DNA of 64,000 nt from FACHB-1406 sp034189065 (GTDB lineage: Bacteria > Cyanobacteriota > Cyanobacteriia > Cyanobacteriales > Spirulinaceae): positions 1-64,000 of the forward strand of contig JAXHVQ010000001.1 in the NCBI GenBank assembly GCA_034189065.1, in the 5' to 3' direction. A program made the translations under genes and the position numbers. Positions 47,999 to 56,831 of this stretch are shown here, in pieces. Within the stretch, counting starts at the first letter, position 1; every line of letters begins with the position of its first letter. A model generated the notes under the pieces. That model saw only the letters and a program-made list of their open reading frames with translations, was not told the DNA's origin and did not search any database.

Positions 47999-49537
47999 TC
48001 AACTCAACCCCAAATCCACCGCAATCCGATGGGCGCAAGCAAACCCCGAAAACGCCACCGCATTTAACCCCTGTCCGGGAAACGTACTATCCCCAACGCA
48101 ATACAACCCCGGAACCGCCGTTCGATTAAACGGCATCCCTAACAACCCCGCCAGTTTGCGTCGCGGAATCGGCCCGTACGTCCCATCCTCGCGTCCCAAA
48201 AAGCGGCGATGGGTGCGCGGCGTTCCCACTTCCTCATAGTCGATTGCCGCCTCAATTCCGGGAAAAATACCCTCGAGTCTGCCAATTAATCGTTCCGCCG
48301 CCTCTTCCTTTTTGCGTTGATAGTCCCGACTCGCCAGTCCCCGCCACTCCTCAATCCAACTCGGCGTAAAACAATGAATAATATGATGCCCCTCTGGAGC
48401 TAAACTTGGATCGAGTAAGGTGGGAATCGACACAAAAATCGTCCCTTGTTCGTCCTCCATCTTCTCCCACTCTTCCAACAAAATGTGATGGCATTCGGTC
48501 CCCCCAGGCAACACTTCTGCCTTCACTCCCAAATGCAGACTGAGAAAACTGGGCGACTTTTTATACCGTTTTTGCCATCGCCGTTCTCCCGGCGGCATCT
48601 GTTCGGGGGGAAGCAGTTTCTCAAATGTATCCCAGCGCGTGGCATTAGAAACAATGCGTTTCGCTCGATATTCCCGACCATCTGCCATTTTCACGCCCAC
48701 CGCTTTCCCGTCCTCAACGAGAATCTCAGTCACTCTCGCTTTATAGGCGATCGCGCCGCCCGTTGTCTCCAACCCTTCGACTAATTTTTGCGCGATTTGA
48801 CCGACACCGCCTTTAGGATAGTTAATTCCCCCATAATGGCGATCGCTAAACACCATCCCGGCATTAATGGCAGGCGTTTTATCCGCTGAAACCACCGACC
48901 AACAATAACATTCCATATCGATAAACTTCAGCAACCGCTCATCCTGAATGTAACGCCGCGCAATATCTCCCGCATTTTGAGGCAAATACTTCACCAGTCC
49001 CAAACAAGCCAGAGGATGTTGGAAAAAGACGCGCGCCAAGTACCGGGGTTCTTCTAACGACAGCAATTCCATCGCATTCAGGCAGTTAAACACCTTCCAG
49101 CACTCGTCGTAAAAGCGGCGAATGCCTTCCCGTTCGTGAGGAAAGTAAGCAATTAGTTCTTGCAAAAAATTCTCATAATCGCGGTGAACCTTTAACTCTA
49201 AATCGTCGGGAAGATGATAGTGAATTTGGCAAGAGTCCGGCACCGTCTCCAGACTCACATTAACCGCATCCAGCGCGCGCGTCAGAAGATTCGTCGTTCC
49301 CTGAGTCCCGAAGCCAAAAATCATCGACGCGCCAACATCAAAACGATATCCCTGACGCTCGAAATATCCCGCACTGCCGCCAGGAATCAGGTAGCGCTCC
49401 AGCACGAGAACGTTAGCTCCTCTAGCGGCAAGTTGAGTCGCCGTAACGAGTCCCCCAATCCCGGAACCAATAACAATAACGTCGAAAGCCGACGAAACTA
49501 ACTCCGGAGTCGAGCGAGAGACAGAAATTGCGGTCAT
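47999..49537 (-). CDS. crtH: Carotene (prolycopene) isomerase CrtH
   Basis: CrtH converts poly-cis lycopene to the all-trans form needed for cyclic carotenoids. The FAD-binding Rossmann motif DVIVIGSGIGGLVTATQL is at residues 18-35, followed by VLERYLIPGGSAGYFERQG, GASMIFGFGTQGTTNLL, SNATRWDTF, and at the end GLYCVGDSTFPGQGLNAVAF. Length 512 matches cyanobacterial CrtH. It supplies the all-trans carotenoids that helical carotenoid proteins can bind. Isolated from other carotenoid genes. Confidence 0.93.
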   Translation of the reverse strand: MTAISVSRSTPELVSSAFDVIVIGSGIGGLVTATQLAARGANVLVLERYLIPGGSAGYFERQGYRFDVGASMIFGFGTQGTTNLLTRALDAVNVSLETVPDSCQIHYHLPDDLELKVHRDYENFLQELIAYFPHEREGIRRFYDECWKVFNCLNAMELLSLEEPRYLARVFFQHPLACLGLVKYLPQNAGDIARRYIQDERLLKFIDMECYCWSVVSADKTPAINAGMVFSDRHYGGINYPKGGVGQIAQKLVEGLETTGGAIAYKARVTEILVEDGKAVGVKMADGREYRAKRIVSNATRWDTFEKLLPPEQMPPGERRWQKRYKKSPSFLSLHLGVKAEVLPGGTECHHILLEEWEKMEDEQGTIFVSIPTLLDPSLAPEGHHIIHCFTPSWIEEWRGLASRDYQRKKEEAAERLIGRLEGIFPGIEAAIDYEEVGTPRTHRRFLGREDGTYGPIPRRKLAGLLGMPFNRTAVPGLYCVGDSTFPGQGLNAVAFSGFACAHRIAVDLGLS

Positions 49538-49762
49538 AGCAGTAGGTCAACGACAAAAAGCATCAACTTTCCAGTTTACCCCCAAAAAGAAAGAGGGGAC
49601 GAGCTCGCTGCCGCTGAGCCGTCCCGCCTGCCGATCCTTAAATGAGAGGAGAACACTAAAATTGAATATAACCTTATTGCAATAATATGTCAACAAGAAA
49701 GTTAAAAACAATGTTCGGTCGTTCGCTCGCTGAGAGGATTGTCCTCAAATTTTGCTAGAGCG

Positions 49763-50077
49763 TTACCGCGCCAGACTCTCCTGTCGATAGGGTTCCGCAC
49801 TGTTGCCCGCAGTCACAGCGACCTCTTCACAAACCCGCAGTCGCTCGCAGGGGATAGTATCGTGGGTCATGCCAATGCGCGTGTAACGATGAACTTCTAA
49901 CTCGGCGTTAGGCGGCGCAGAGAACATAAAGCGCTCTTTGGGAAATACGACGCGCTCGCAATACCAGTTGGGAATATTGGTAATGCGGAGGACGGCGACC
50001 TTTTTGCTGTCATTGACAAAACAACAGAGATTGCTTGTCGTTTCTTCGGTGGGGGTGGGAAAAAAAATTGTTGTCAT
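49763..50077 (-). CDS. DUF1830 domain protein
   Basis: The 104-residue protein has the DUF1830 pattern: LCCFVNDSKKVAVLRITNIP then NWYCERVVFPKERFMFSAPP and ELEVHRY. DUF1830 is cyanobacterial and of unknown function; the paired cysteines (LCCF, WYCERV) are family features. The C-terminus (SAEPYRQESLAR) is unordered. Monocistronic. Confidence 0.85.
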   Translation of the reverse strand: MTTIFFPTPTEETTSNLCCFVNDSKKVAVLRITNIPNWYCERVVFPKERFMFSAPPNAELEVHRYTRIGMTHDTIPCERLRVCEEVAVTAGNSAEPYRQESLAR

Positions 50078-50144
50078 GGTTTTTTATAGTGCAGATGCTC
50101 GAACTCTTTTCATCAAAACATTTTACTATAGCATTTCGTGTGAC

Positions 50145-50948
50145 TTATGTCACCCCTGCCTGGGCGAAGGAGGGATACAACGTCAAGCCGCCATCGATAA
50201 ACAGCGTTTGTCCGGTGATATAGGCGGCATCGTCGGAGGCGAGGAAGGCGGTAACGGCTGCCATTTCTTCGGGGGTTCCTACTCTCCCCATCGGAATAAA
50301 GTCAGCAACTTGCTTTTGCTTTTGGGGGTCTTCTGCCCAATCATTAATATCGGTGGGCGTTGCACCCGGCGCGATCGCGTTCACCCGAATTTTTTTTCCT
50401 GCATATTCTAGCGCCAGGGTTTTGGTCATATTTTCCATGCCGCCTTTGCTCATCACGTAGCTTAAATAGCCCGGTCGCGGGATAATTTCGTGGACGCTGG
50501 AGACATTAATAATAATGCCTTCGCTCTCTTGTTTTAAGAACTGTTGAATTGCCTCGCGCGCGCATAGGTACGCCCCTCGGAGATTGACGCTAATCACCTT
50601 ATCAAAGTCATCAATTTCGACCTCGTGGGAGTCCTCTTCGAGTTGAATGCCAGCGTTATTAATTAGAACATCGAGACTTCCCAATTGCGCGATCGCCTCG
50701 TCAAACATCCCAATAACTTGGTCTTCCTTCGAGACATCCCCTTGCACCGGAACAATCTTCAGTCCGGCATTGGGGTCGATATTTTCATTAATTTTGGCGC
50801 GAGTTTCGTCGAGGGAGGATAAACCCTTGCGATAATTAAGAGCAACATTAGCCCCCTCTATCGCAAAACGCACCGCGATCGCCTGTCCGATGCCCGAAGT
50901 CGCCCCGGTGACGAGGACATTTTTACCCCTTAGACCTTCTATTGACAT
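50145..50948 (-). CDS. Short-chain dehydrogenase/reductase, glucose-1-dehydrogenase type
   Basis: The 267-residue protein is a classical SDR: cofactor motif VLVTGATSGIGQAIAVRFA, NNAG in VLINNAGIQLEE, catalytic Ser in NVSSVHEIIPRPGY and YVMSKGG with Tyr/Lys, ending with YITGQTLFIDGGLTLYP. The GANVALNYRKG segment with Arg after the second strand suggests NADP. It looks like glucose 1-dehydrogenase, but substrate is uncertain. ATG 50948 is preceded by GAGGAG; the open frame extends upstream to 50999. Confidence 0.87.
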   Translation of the reverse strand: MSIEGLRGKNVLVTGATSGIGQAIAVRFAIEGANVALNYRKGLSSLDETRAKINENIDPNAGLKIVPVQGDVSKEDQVIGMFDEAIAQLGSLDVLINNAGIQLEEDSHEVEIDDFDKVISVNLRGAYLCAREAIQQFLKQESEGIIINVSSVHEIIPRPGYLSYVMSKGGMENMTKTLALEYAGKKIRVNAIAPGATPTDINDWAEDPQKQKQVADFIPMGRVGTPEEMAAVTAFLASDDAAYITGQTLFIDGGLTLYPSFAQAGVT

Positions 50949-51041
50949 AATTCTCCTCAATTTATTCTCAATGCAAGCAAAAAATCGGGCTGCGGTCAAA
51001 GCTACAACACTTTTTGTACCGCTCGCCCGACGGGGGGAGTA

Positions 51042-51488
51042 TTACTGCCCAAAGAAATCTTTGACTGCATCGACCACATTATCCGATGCGTCGTCCAATT
51101 CCGAAGCTGCCTTATCCGAATTGCGCTGTACGGTATCGATATCGCGATCCACTTTATTTTTGACTTGACCGATACCTTGTTCGGCGCTTCCCTTCACCTG
51201 CTTAGCCGCACCTTCAATTTGTCCCGATGCCTTGCCTAAGTTTCGCTGTACGGTACCGATGTCTTTTTTTACTTTACCTTCAATTTGCTCTCCCGTTCCT
51301 GGTCCAAAAGCATCTTCAATTGCCTCAATAGGATTGTCTGCCAACAGAGGATTCGAGGCATGAGCTGCGGGGGGTGCGAAAGTGCCTACTCCCAACCCAG
51401 TCAATACTCCCAACATCAGAGGCAAGCAACTTAAAACTAATTTTTTACCACCTTTTGCAATATAGTTCGCAATTTTGCTAAGTTTCAT
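51042..51488 (-). CDS. Exported CsbD-like repeat protein
   Basis: A signal peptide (residues 9-45, LVLSCLPLMLGVLTGLGVGT and AAHASN) precedes a Lys/Gln/Glu-rich helical region. Within it, DIGTVQRNLGKASGQIEGAA and DIDTVQRNSDKAASELDDAS are two copies of a 15- to 20-residue unit, and EGKVKKDIGTVQ resembles CsbD. CsbD proteins are general-stress proteins of unknown function. This one would be periplasmic. It lies near two cytosolic CsbD genes on the other strand. Confidence 0.7.
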   Translation of the reverse strand: MKLSKIANYIAKGGKKLVLSCLPLMLGVLTGLGVGTFAPPAAHASNPLLADNPIEAIEDAFGPGTGEQIEGKVKKDIGTVQRNLGKASGQIEGAAKQVKGSAEQGIGQVKNKVDRDIDTVQRNSDKAASELDDASDNVVDAVKDFFGQ

Positions 51489-51813
51489 TGGAATTTACTC
51501 CTACTGTTTTTAAACCTAACTGCCAATCTAACTGAAATGCTTCAACTCGCTGGTCGCTCCTGCGACAGAATTACGAGCGAGGCAGGGAGAGCTGTTGACT
51601 ACTCCCCTAGATAGAGCGGGGCATTGGGCGAGGTTCTCGCCGTCAGTCGAGTTATGGATTTTCGGGAATACACCTTGAGATAGAAGACGCTCGCTCTTGA
51701 TTTTTGGTAAGTTTTAGGGGAATTAAATAACAGGATTTTTCCCAAGTCAAAAACAACAGACGAAGGGATTCTCAAAAAAACAAAACCAAATTTCAAATAG
51801 GAGAAATTCACTC
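51489..51813. other. Divergent promoter region between two CsbD-type genes
   Basis: No gene is supported. The AAATAGGAGAAATTCACTC ahead of 51814 is the ribosome site of the CsbD gene. The part around 51597-51660 (TTGACTACTCCCCTAGATAG with CCCC/GGGG arms) resembles a tnpB element end, weakly. Stress-regulated promoters may lie here, but none could be assigned. Confidence 0.35.
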
Positions 51814-51996
51814 ATGAGTCTTGAAGATAGAGCTAAGGCAACAGCTAAAAACGTAGAAGGTAAAGCCCAAGAAATGATGGGAGAAGCAACTGGCGATCCT
51901 AAAGATAAGGCGGAAGGGAAAGTCAAGCAGGCTGAATCGGAAGCTCAACACACAGTAGAAGATGCTAAAGACGAAGTCAAAAAAGCAGTTGACTAA
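51814..51996 (+). CDS. CsbD family stress protein
   Basis: The 60-residue protein is a complete CsbD unit: ATAKNVEGKAQEMMGEATGD then PKDKAEGKVKQAESEAQHTV. CsbD members rise under general or osmotic stress in bacteria; their action is unknown. A paralogue of equal length follows 118 bases downstream. Confidence 0.9.
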   Translation: MSLEDRAKATAKNVEGKAQEMMGEATGDPKDKAEGKVKQAESEAQHTVEDAKDEVKKAVD

Positions 51997-52114
51997 TATT
52001 TAACTAAGCCTTCTTTCGGGAAAGGGAGCTTGACAAAATTGGGACAGTACGATCCACTTGTTTTCTCCCAGTTCCCGGAATACATATTTGATTAGTAAAT
52101 AAGGAGAAATAAAA

Positions 52115-52297
52115 ATGAGTGTTGAGAAAAGAGTAGAAGCTACTGCCAAGAATGTCGAAGGGAAAGTTCAAGAAATGGTCGGCGAAATGACCGGCAACCC
52201 TAAAGATAAAGCTGAAGGACAAGCTAAGCAAGATTCAGCTAAGGTTCAACACTCTGTAGAAAATGTAAAAGATGAGATTAAAAAGGCGATCGACTAA
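52115..52297 (+). CDS. CsbD family stress protein, paralogue
   Basis: The 60-residue protein aligns without gaps to the preceding CsbD protein (VEATAKNVEGKVQEMVGEMT and KDKAEGQAKQDSAKVQHSVE). The pair arose by tandem duplication. The ribosome site AAGGAGAAATAAAA precedes the ATG. A strong terminator follows 50 bases past the stop. Confidence 0.9.
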   Translation: MSVEKRVEATAKNVEGKVQEMVGEMTGNPKDKAEGQAKQDSAKVQHSVENVKDEIKKAID

Positions 52298-52347
52298 ACG
52301 AAACTCGAGCAACGCCAATCCTAAACTATAAGGTATAATTGTCAGAA

Positions 52348-52384
52348 CCGTCCCAACTCGTAATGAGTTGGGGCGGTTTATTTT
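52348..52384 (+). terminator. Rho-independent terminator after the CsbD pair
   Basis: CCGTCCCAACTC and GAGTTGGGGCGG pair over 12 positions (one G-U) around a five-base loop, followed by TTTATTTTA. Confidence 0.88.
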
Positions 52385-52396
52385 AGAGAAAAGAGA

Positions 52397-52536
52397 CTGT
52401 ATATAGCGTTTACAAATGAAATATAAACAGTAAAAAAATATTACATACTTTCAATAACTCCTCAAAGCCTCTTAAATTCTTCTATTCTTCCATTCTTAAT
52501 CCTTCCGTCAAGATTTTACAACTCAAATAAAAACGC
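52397..52536. mobile_element. MITE-like element related to the 125-bp family
   Basis: Its left end (TATAGCGTTTACAAATGAAA) resembles the inverted right end of the 125-bp element, and its right end (AAATAAAAACGCTAGATA) is the complement of the same TAGCGTTT motif. It directly abuts the 125-bp copy that follows. Confidence 0.5.
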
Positions 52537-52540
52537 TAGA

Positions 52541-52665
52541 TAGCATTTCTGAACGGGATGTAAACCGTTTCAACGTAGGGACGTTCAATTGAACGTCCCG
52601 GAGAGAGCGCGGTGGATTTGAATTCTGGACTATTTATTGTTTACGTTTCGTTTAAAAACGCTATA
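52541..52665. mobile_element. 125-bp MITE-like element, copy 2
   Basis: It matches the copy at 27944-28068 from TAGCATTTCTGAACGGG to AAAACGCTATA, with 59 identical leading bases including the palindrome GGGACGTTCAATTGAACGTC. It ends 34 bases before the LeuA-like gene and may carry its promoter. Confidence 0.75.
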
Positions 52666-52699
52666 GTATCGGATAAGCATTGTACCGTCAATCCCAAGA

Positions 52700-53545
52700 A
52701 TGGACTCAAATTTTCCCGACAGCATTATCATTTTTGACACCACAATGCGCGACGGCGAGCTTGCGCCCAACATCGAATTTAGTTTGCAGCAAAAAATAAC
52801 GCTTGCCCAACTTTTGGAAGAAGTCGGTGTAGATGTCATTGAAATTGGCTATCCTGGTCAATCGGCTAAGGATTTTAAAGAATTTCCAGAAATTTGCCGC
52901 TCCCTCAAAAAGGCAGTTGCTTGTGGGTTAGCAGGAACGAAAGAATTAGAAATATCAAGGGCAGCACAGTGTTTAAAGCTTTGTCTGAGAGGCAGAATTC
53001 ATACGTATACAAATGTTCGAGTGAATTCTCAAAATCGAAATCATAAGGAGATAGTTTTACAAGAAATCGAATCGAGTATTTCTTTAGCTCGTCGTTTTTG
53101 CGAAGATGTTCAGTGGAGTGCTTTCGATGCCCCTCGCAGCGAACCTGAATTTTTATTTAAGGCCATAGAAATAGCGATAGAAAGCGGGGCAACGACAGTG
53201 AATATTCCCGACAGCTTAGGACTTTGCAATGTCGAGCAGTTTTCTCAACTGATGGCCGATATTTTTAATAATGTGTCTAATTTGGACAAAGCGGTGGTAT
53301 CAGTTCATTGTCATAACGATAAGGGACTAGCTGTGTCTAATTCTCTTGCGGCTTTAGAGTGGGGCGTTGGGCAGATCGAATGTTCGATTAATGGGTTGGG
53401 TGCAAGAAAAGGGAATGCCGATCTTATTGAGATAGTTGAAGCGATTGTGGCTCAAAATAAGTATCGAGTGAACTGCGATCGCGCTCTTCTGTATCGAGTC
53501 TCCGAGTGGCTTCGCGATGCGATTCCAGCTTGGGAGGGAACCTGA
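52700..53545 (+). CDS. Short LeuA/NifV-like DRE-TIM metallolyase
   Basis: The 281-residue protein is a TIM-barrel Claisen-condensation enzyme of the isopropylmalate/homocitrate synthase family. It has IIFDTTMRDGELAPNIEF (DRE motif, with RDGEL in place of the usual RDGEQ), VNIPDSLGLCNVEQFS, metal ligands in VSVHCHNDKGLAVSNSLA and INGLGARKGNADL. The C-terminal regulatory domain and communication subdomains of LeuA are absent, and it ends soon after the barrel. The substrate is unknown; leucine, homocitrate or a specialised 2-oxoacid are options. It precedes hisF by 68 bases on the same strand. Confidence 0.78.
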   Translation: MDSNFPDSIIIFDTTMRDGELAPNIEFSLQQKITLAQLLEEVGVDVIEIGYPGQSAKDFKEFPEICRSLKKAVACGLAGTKELEISRAAQCLKLCLRGRIHTYTNVRVNSQNRNHKEIVLQEIESSISLARRFCEDVQWSAFDAPRSEPEFLFKAIEIAIESGATTVNIPDSLGLCNVEQFSQLMADIFNNVSNLDKAVVSVHCHNDKGLAVSNSLAALEWGVGQIECSINGLGARKGNADLIEIVEAIVAQNKYRVNCDRALLYRVSEWLRDAIPAWEGT

Positions 53546-53613
53546 AGAGATTATGATAAACTGTTGCGAGATTTTAAGGCAAACAATAAGTTAAACTCTC
53601 TCTCAATGGACCT

Positions 53614-54381
53614 ATGCTTGCAAAACGAATTTTACCCTGTCTGGATGTGAAGGCGGGGCGCGTAGTGAAAGGTATTAATTTTGTCAATCTTCAGGATGCT
53701 GGCGACCCGGTGGAGTTGGCACGCGCTTACAATGAGGCGGGGGCTGATGAGTTAGTGTTTCTCGATATTACGGCAACCCACGAGGATCGCGATATTATTG
53801 TCGATGTGGTTTATCGCACAGCCGAACAGGTTTTTATTCCGCTTACGGTGGGCGGCGGCATTAGTTCCTTAGAAATGATTAAAAATTTGTTAAGAGCAGG
53901 GGCGGATAAAGTGAGTATTAATTCGGCGGCGACGCGCCGTCCCGAGTTTGTGAATGAGGCGAGCGATCGCTTTGGGAATCAGTGTATCGTGGTGGCGCTC
54001 GATGCTAAGCGCAGAGAGGCTTCGAGCGAACCGGGATGGGATGTATACGTACGCGGCGGCCGCGAAAATACGGGGTTGGATGCCCTGAAATGGGCGAAGG
54101 AAGTGGAACAGCGGGGAGCGGGAGAACTGCTGGTGACGAGTATGGATGCGGATGGAACCCAGGCAGGGTACGATTTAGAGCTGACACGCGCGATCGCCGA
54201 ACAAGTGGAAATTCCCGTTATTGCTTCGGGCGGTGCGGGGAATACGCAGCATATTTACGAGGCGGTGACCGAGGGGAAAGCAGAGGCGGCGCTTTTGGCT
54301 TCCCTCTTGCATTACGGACAGTTGAGCATTTCGGAAATTAAAGCTTATCTCGCCCAGGAGCAGATTCCCGTGCGGCGGTAG
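53614..54381 (+). CDS. hisF: Imidazole glycerol phosphate synthase cyclase subunit HisF
   Basis: HisF uses ammonia from HisH to convert PRFAR to imidazole glycerol phosphate and AICAR, joining histidine and purine synthesis. The (beta-alpha)8 barrel shows ILPCLDVKAGRVVKGINF with the first catalytic Asp, VGGGISS, KVSINSAATRRPE, VALDAKR with the second catalytic Asp, and PVIASGGAGNTQH for phosphate binding. Length 255 is typical. HisH is not adjacent. Confidence 0.96.
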   Translation: MLAKRILPCLDVKAGRVVKGINFVNLQDAGDPVELARAYNEAGADELVFLDITATHEDRDIIVDVVYRTAEQVFIPLTVGGGISSLEMIKNLLRAGADKVSINSAATRRPEFVNEASDRFGNQCIVVALDAKRREASSEPGWDVYVRGGRENTGLDALKWAKEVEQRGAGELLVTSMDADGTQAGYDLELTRAIAEQVEIPVIASGGAGNTQHIYEAVTEGKAEAALLASLLHYGQLSISEIKAYLAQEQIPVRR

Positions 54382-54518
54382 TTGGGTTGAGCAATTGTGC
54401 GATAACGTTCGCTAAGTGCGGCTTCTAGGAATTGCGCGTCCTCAATTGTTTTTATTTTTAGCACTTCCTGCGCGAGAAAGATGTATTAGAATAGACGAAA
54501 CGTTACGAAACTTAAAAT

Positions 54519-54725
54519 ATGTTGATTCCTATTCTAATTTTTGATGTTGCTTTAGTCGCCTGGTCGCTGCACCTCATGCAGGAAGCCTTCGAGCAGCAGG
54601 AGTTTTCTCTAATGCTGGCTGGAACCCTCGTTGCTCTCGCTGCGGCTTCCACCCTAGTGGTCTACTTTCTTGTGGATCGGTGCTTGGGATACTTAACTCA
54701 CCCGAGCATTTCTTTATACTATTGA
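54519..54725 (+). CDS. Small two-helix membrane protein
   Basis: The 68-residue product has two hydrophobic segments (LIPILIFDVALVAWSLHLM and LMLAGTLVALAAASTLVVYF) separated by a short polar turn (QEAFEQQEFS). I do not recognise the family. It lies in the short interval between hisF and tRNA-Ala. No clear ribosome site was found, so confidence is moderate. Confidence 0.55.
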   Translation: MLIPILIFDVALVAWSLHLMQEAFEQQEFSLMLAGTLVALAAASTLVVYFLVDRCLGYLTHPSISLYY

Positions 54726-54790
54726 GCGATTTTTCAATAGGGCTTGACAAGACATAAATAGAAGAAGTATAGTTAAAAACGCCTTCTTAA

Positions 54791-54863
54791 GGGGTTATAG
54801 CTCAGTTGGTAGAGCACTGCAATGGCATTGCAGGGGTCAGCGGTTCGAATCCGCTTAGCTCCA
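54791..54863 (+). tRNA. tRNA-Ala (anticodon GGC)
   Basis: The cloverleaf is complete: acceptor GGGGTTA/TAGCTCC, D arm GCTCAGTTGGTAGAGC, anticodon stem CTGCA/TGCAG with loop ATGGCAT giving GGC, T arm CAGCGGTTCGAATCCGCTT-like. CCA is not encoded. Upstream TTGACA (54743) and TATAGT-like -10 sequence fit a promoter. Confidence 0.95.
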
Positions 54864-54971
54864 TCTTAATGTACACAAGGGTTACAGCTCTTTCTCACCG
54901 TTTTATTAGACACATTCGTTCCCCCAATTGCGACCAAAATGTGTCCAAAAGATCGAGAGAGTACGTTTCAC

Positions 54972-55787
54972 TCAAAACCAATCCCGCCAAAGTTCGAGAC
55001 GCAGGCGGAGTAGGTGTTGAAGATATTCGACGTACTGCTTGAGGGTCACTTTACTTTTCCCTTGCTGGCGTTCTTGGAAAATATACCCCACTTCTGCAAG
55101 AGAGCGAATTTTACCCCGGGCGAGAACTTCTAGCAAAATTTTATAGCCCACCGGATTCATTACTGCGCCCGCGATCGCGTCCCGACGTACCATAAAATAA
55201 CCGCTCATGGGGTCCGAAACGCGCCCCACGACTTCGGGTAAGAGAATCAGTCCCAAACCCTGCGCGCCTCGAGACAACAATCGACGCGGCAGACTCCACT
55301 CGCTGACACCGCCATTTTTAACGTGGCGGCTGGCGACGGCTAAATCTGCGCCCCGCGCCATTTCCGACCACAGTTCCAGTAGGGTTTCGGGGGGATGTTG
55401 GAGGTCTGCATCAATTGCGCCGAGAATCTCTCCGGTGGCGATTTGCCAGCCGCGAATGACGGCAGTGGACAGTCCGCGCTCTCGAGTGCGCCGCAGGACA
55501 GATAGTTGAGGATAGTCAGATGCGATCGCTTCTGCAAGTTCCCAGGTGCGATCGGGACTGTCATCATCGACGATAATCAGTTCGTATTGGTGGGGGAGAA
55601 CTGCATCGAGGAGAAATGACAGTTTTTCGAGGAGGGGGCGAAGATTTTGGCGTTCTTTGTAGGTGGGAATGACGAGAGAAAGGCGAATTGAGCGGATCGC
55701 ATTAGTTGGCAGAGATGAAACCGCCAGGGGGTTGGGGGTAGCGGCACGGATTGGCATTGGGCAATAATTGACTCGTGGGAGGCGCAC
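54972..55787 (-). CDS. Polyprenyl-phosphate mannosyltransferase-like glycosyltransferase (GT2)
   Basis: The 271-residue protein is a GT-A family 2 enzyme like dolichol-phosphate mannose synthase: LSLVIPTYKERQNLRPLLEK, ELIIVDDDSPDRTWELAEAI with the metal-binding acids, GEILGAIDADLQHPPE, SRHVKNGGV and the acceptor-loop SDPMSGYFMVRRDAI. It should transfer a sugar from GDP- or UDP-sugar to a polyprenyl phosphate at the membrane. No GtrA domain or membrane anchor is attached, as in many soluble DPMS forms. The N-terminal 30 residues are unordered, so a later start is possible. Confidence 0.85.
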   Translation of the reverse strand: MRLPRVNYCPMPIRAATPNPLAVSSLPTNAIRSIRLSLVIPTYKERQNLRPLLEKLSFLLDAVLPHQYELIIVDDDSPDRTWELAEAIASDYPQLSVLRRTRERGLSTAVIRGWQIATGEILGAIDADLQHPPETLLELWSEMARGADLAVASRHVKNGGVSEWSLPRRLLSRGAQGLGLILLPEVVGRVSDPMSGYFMVRRDAIAGAVMNPVGYKILLEVLARGKIRSLAEVGYIFQERQQGKSKVTLKQYVEYLQHLLRLRLELWRDWF

Positions 55788-55931
55788 AATTGTCCTTTGA
55801 GAGGGTTGAAGGTTTTCAGTTGAAGCAACGGGACGCGACTTTTTACAATAGCAGAGAAGGATGAACGGCGAGTGCGGTTAATGGATATATTTGAAAATTG
55901 GAGACGTAAAATTGTGCTTAAAGAGAGGAAA

Positions 55932-56831
55932 ATGGCTCGGTTTAGAGGGGGATGCGACAAAGGACAAATGGCTTATGTTGTTAAAATTTGCCTCCTCTCG
56001 CTGGGTTTTGTGCTGATGTGCGGTATTCCCGTCGTTAATGCGGGAAATACTGATGTTTCTGAGGGACGGATGGTTCGCAGCGATCGCGATCGCTTTGCCC
56101 AACTCTGGGATGCCGATATTATTTATCTGGCTGAAACCCACGATAGTCTTGAAGATCATCGAGCGCAACTTGAAATTATCCAAGCGCTTCACCAACACCA
56201 GGGAAAGATCGCGATCGCGATGGAAATGTTCCAGCGTCCGTTCCAAGAAGCCCTTGACCGCTATCTCAATGGTGAAATTACGGAAGCCCAACTGCAAGTA
56301 CAAACGGAATACGATCAACGTTGGGGGTTTGACTGGGAATTTTACGCACCCATTTTACGCTATGCCAAAGCCCATCAATTGCCCGTTCTTGCTTTGAATA
56401 CGCCAACGGAAATTTCGAGAAAAGTGGCTCGCAATGGCTTAGAAAGTTTGACAGAAGCGGAAAAACAGTATATTCCGCCCTTTGCTGAAATTCGACTCGA
56501 TAACGAGGATTATCGCCAACAGTTACAAGGAATTTACGAACTTCATGCTGGAGCAGGACATGGCAATAGTAGTAGCTTTGAGCGCTTTTTTCTCGCTCAG
56601 GTATTGTGGGATGAAACGATGGCAGATGCGATCGCGCGTTTTTGGCAAAATAATTCAGAGTATCAAATTATTGTGCTTGCGGGGAGAGGTCACATTCAAT
56701 ACGGATACGGCATTCCCAGTCGCGTCGAACGGCGGTTATCGAGAACAGATTTTGTACAGCGTTCTGTGTGGTTGGGTTCTTTCCCCGAAGGCGAACCGCA
56801 ACCTGCCGATTTGGACTGGAAGTTTGAATGA
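55932..56831 (+). CDS. ChaN-family iron-regulated-type protein
   Basis: The protein has a signal peptide (YVVKICLLSLGFVLMCGIPV, cut near VNAG), then the ChaN/DUF399 fold: IIYLAETHDSLEDHRAQLEI near the start, IAIAMEMFQRPFQEALDRYL, and VLAGRGHIQYGYGIPSRV near the end. Bacterial ChaN binds heme, but its cyanobacterial role is unknown. The ATG at 55932 follows GAGAGG three bases upstream and gives the signal peptide; earlier starts at 55872 (GTG) or 55881 (ATG) are possible. The protein is exported to the periplasm or lumen. Confidence 0.85.
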   Translation: MARFRGGCDKGQMAYVVKICLLSLGFVLMCGIPVVNAGNTDVSEGRMVRSDRDRFAQLWDADIIYLAETHDSLEDHRAQLEIIQALHQHQGKIAIAMEMFQRPFQEALDRYLNGEITEAQLQVQTEYDQRWGFDWEFYAPILRYAKAHQLPVLALNTPTEISRKVARNGLESLTEAEKQYIPPFAEIRLDNEDYRQQLQGIYELHAGAGHGNSSSFERFFLAQVLWDETMADAIARFWQNNSEYQIIVLAGRGHIQYGYGIPSRVERRLSRTDFVQRSVWLGSFPEGEPQPADLDWKFE

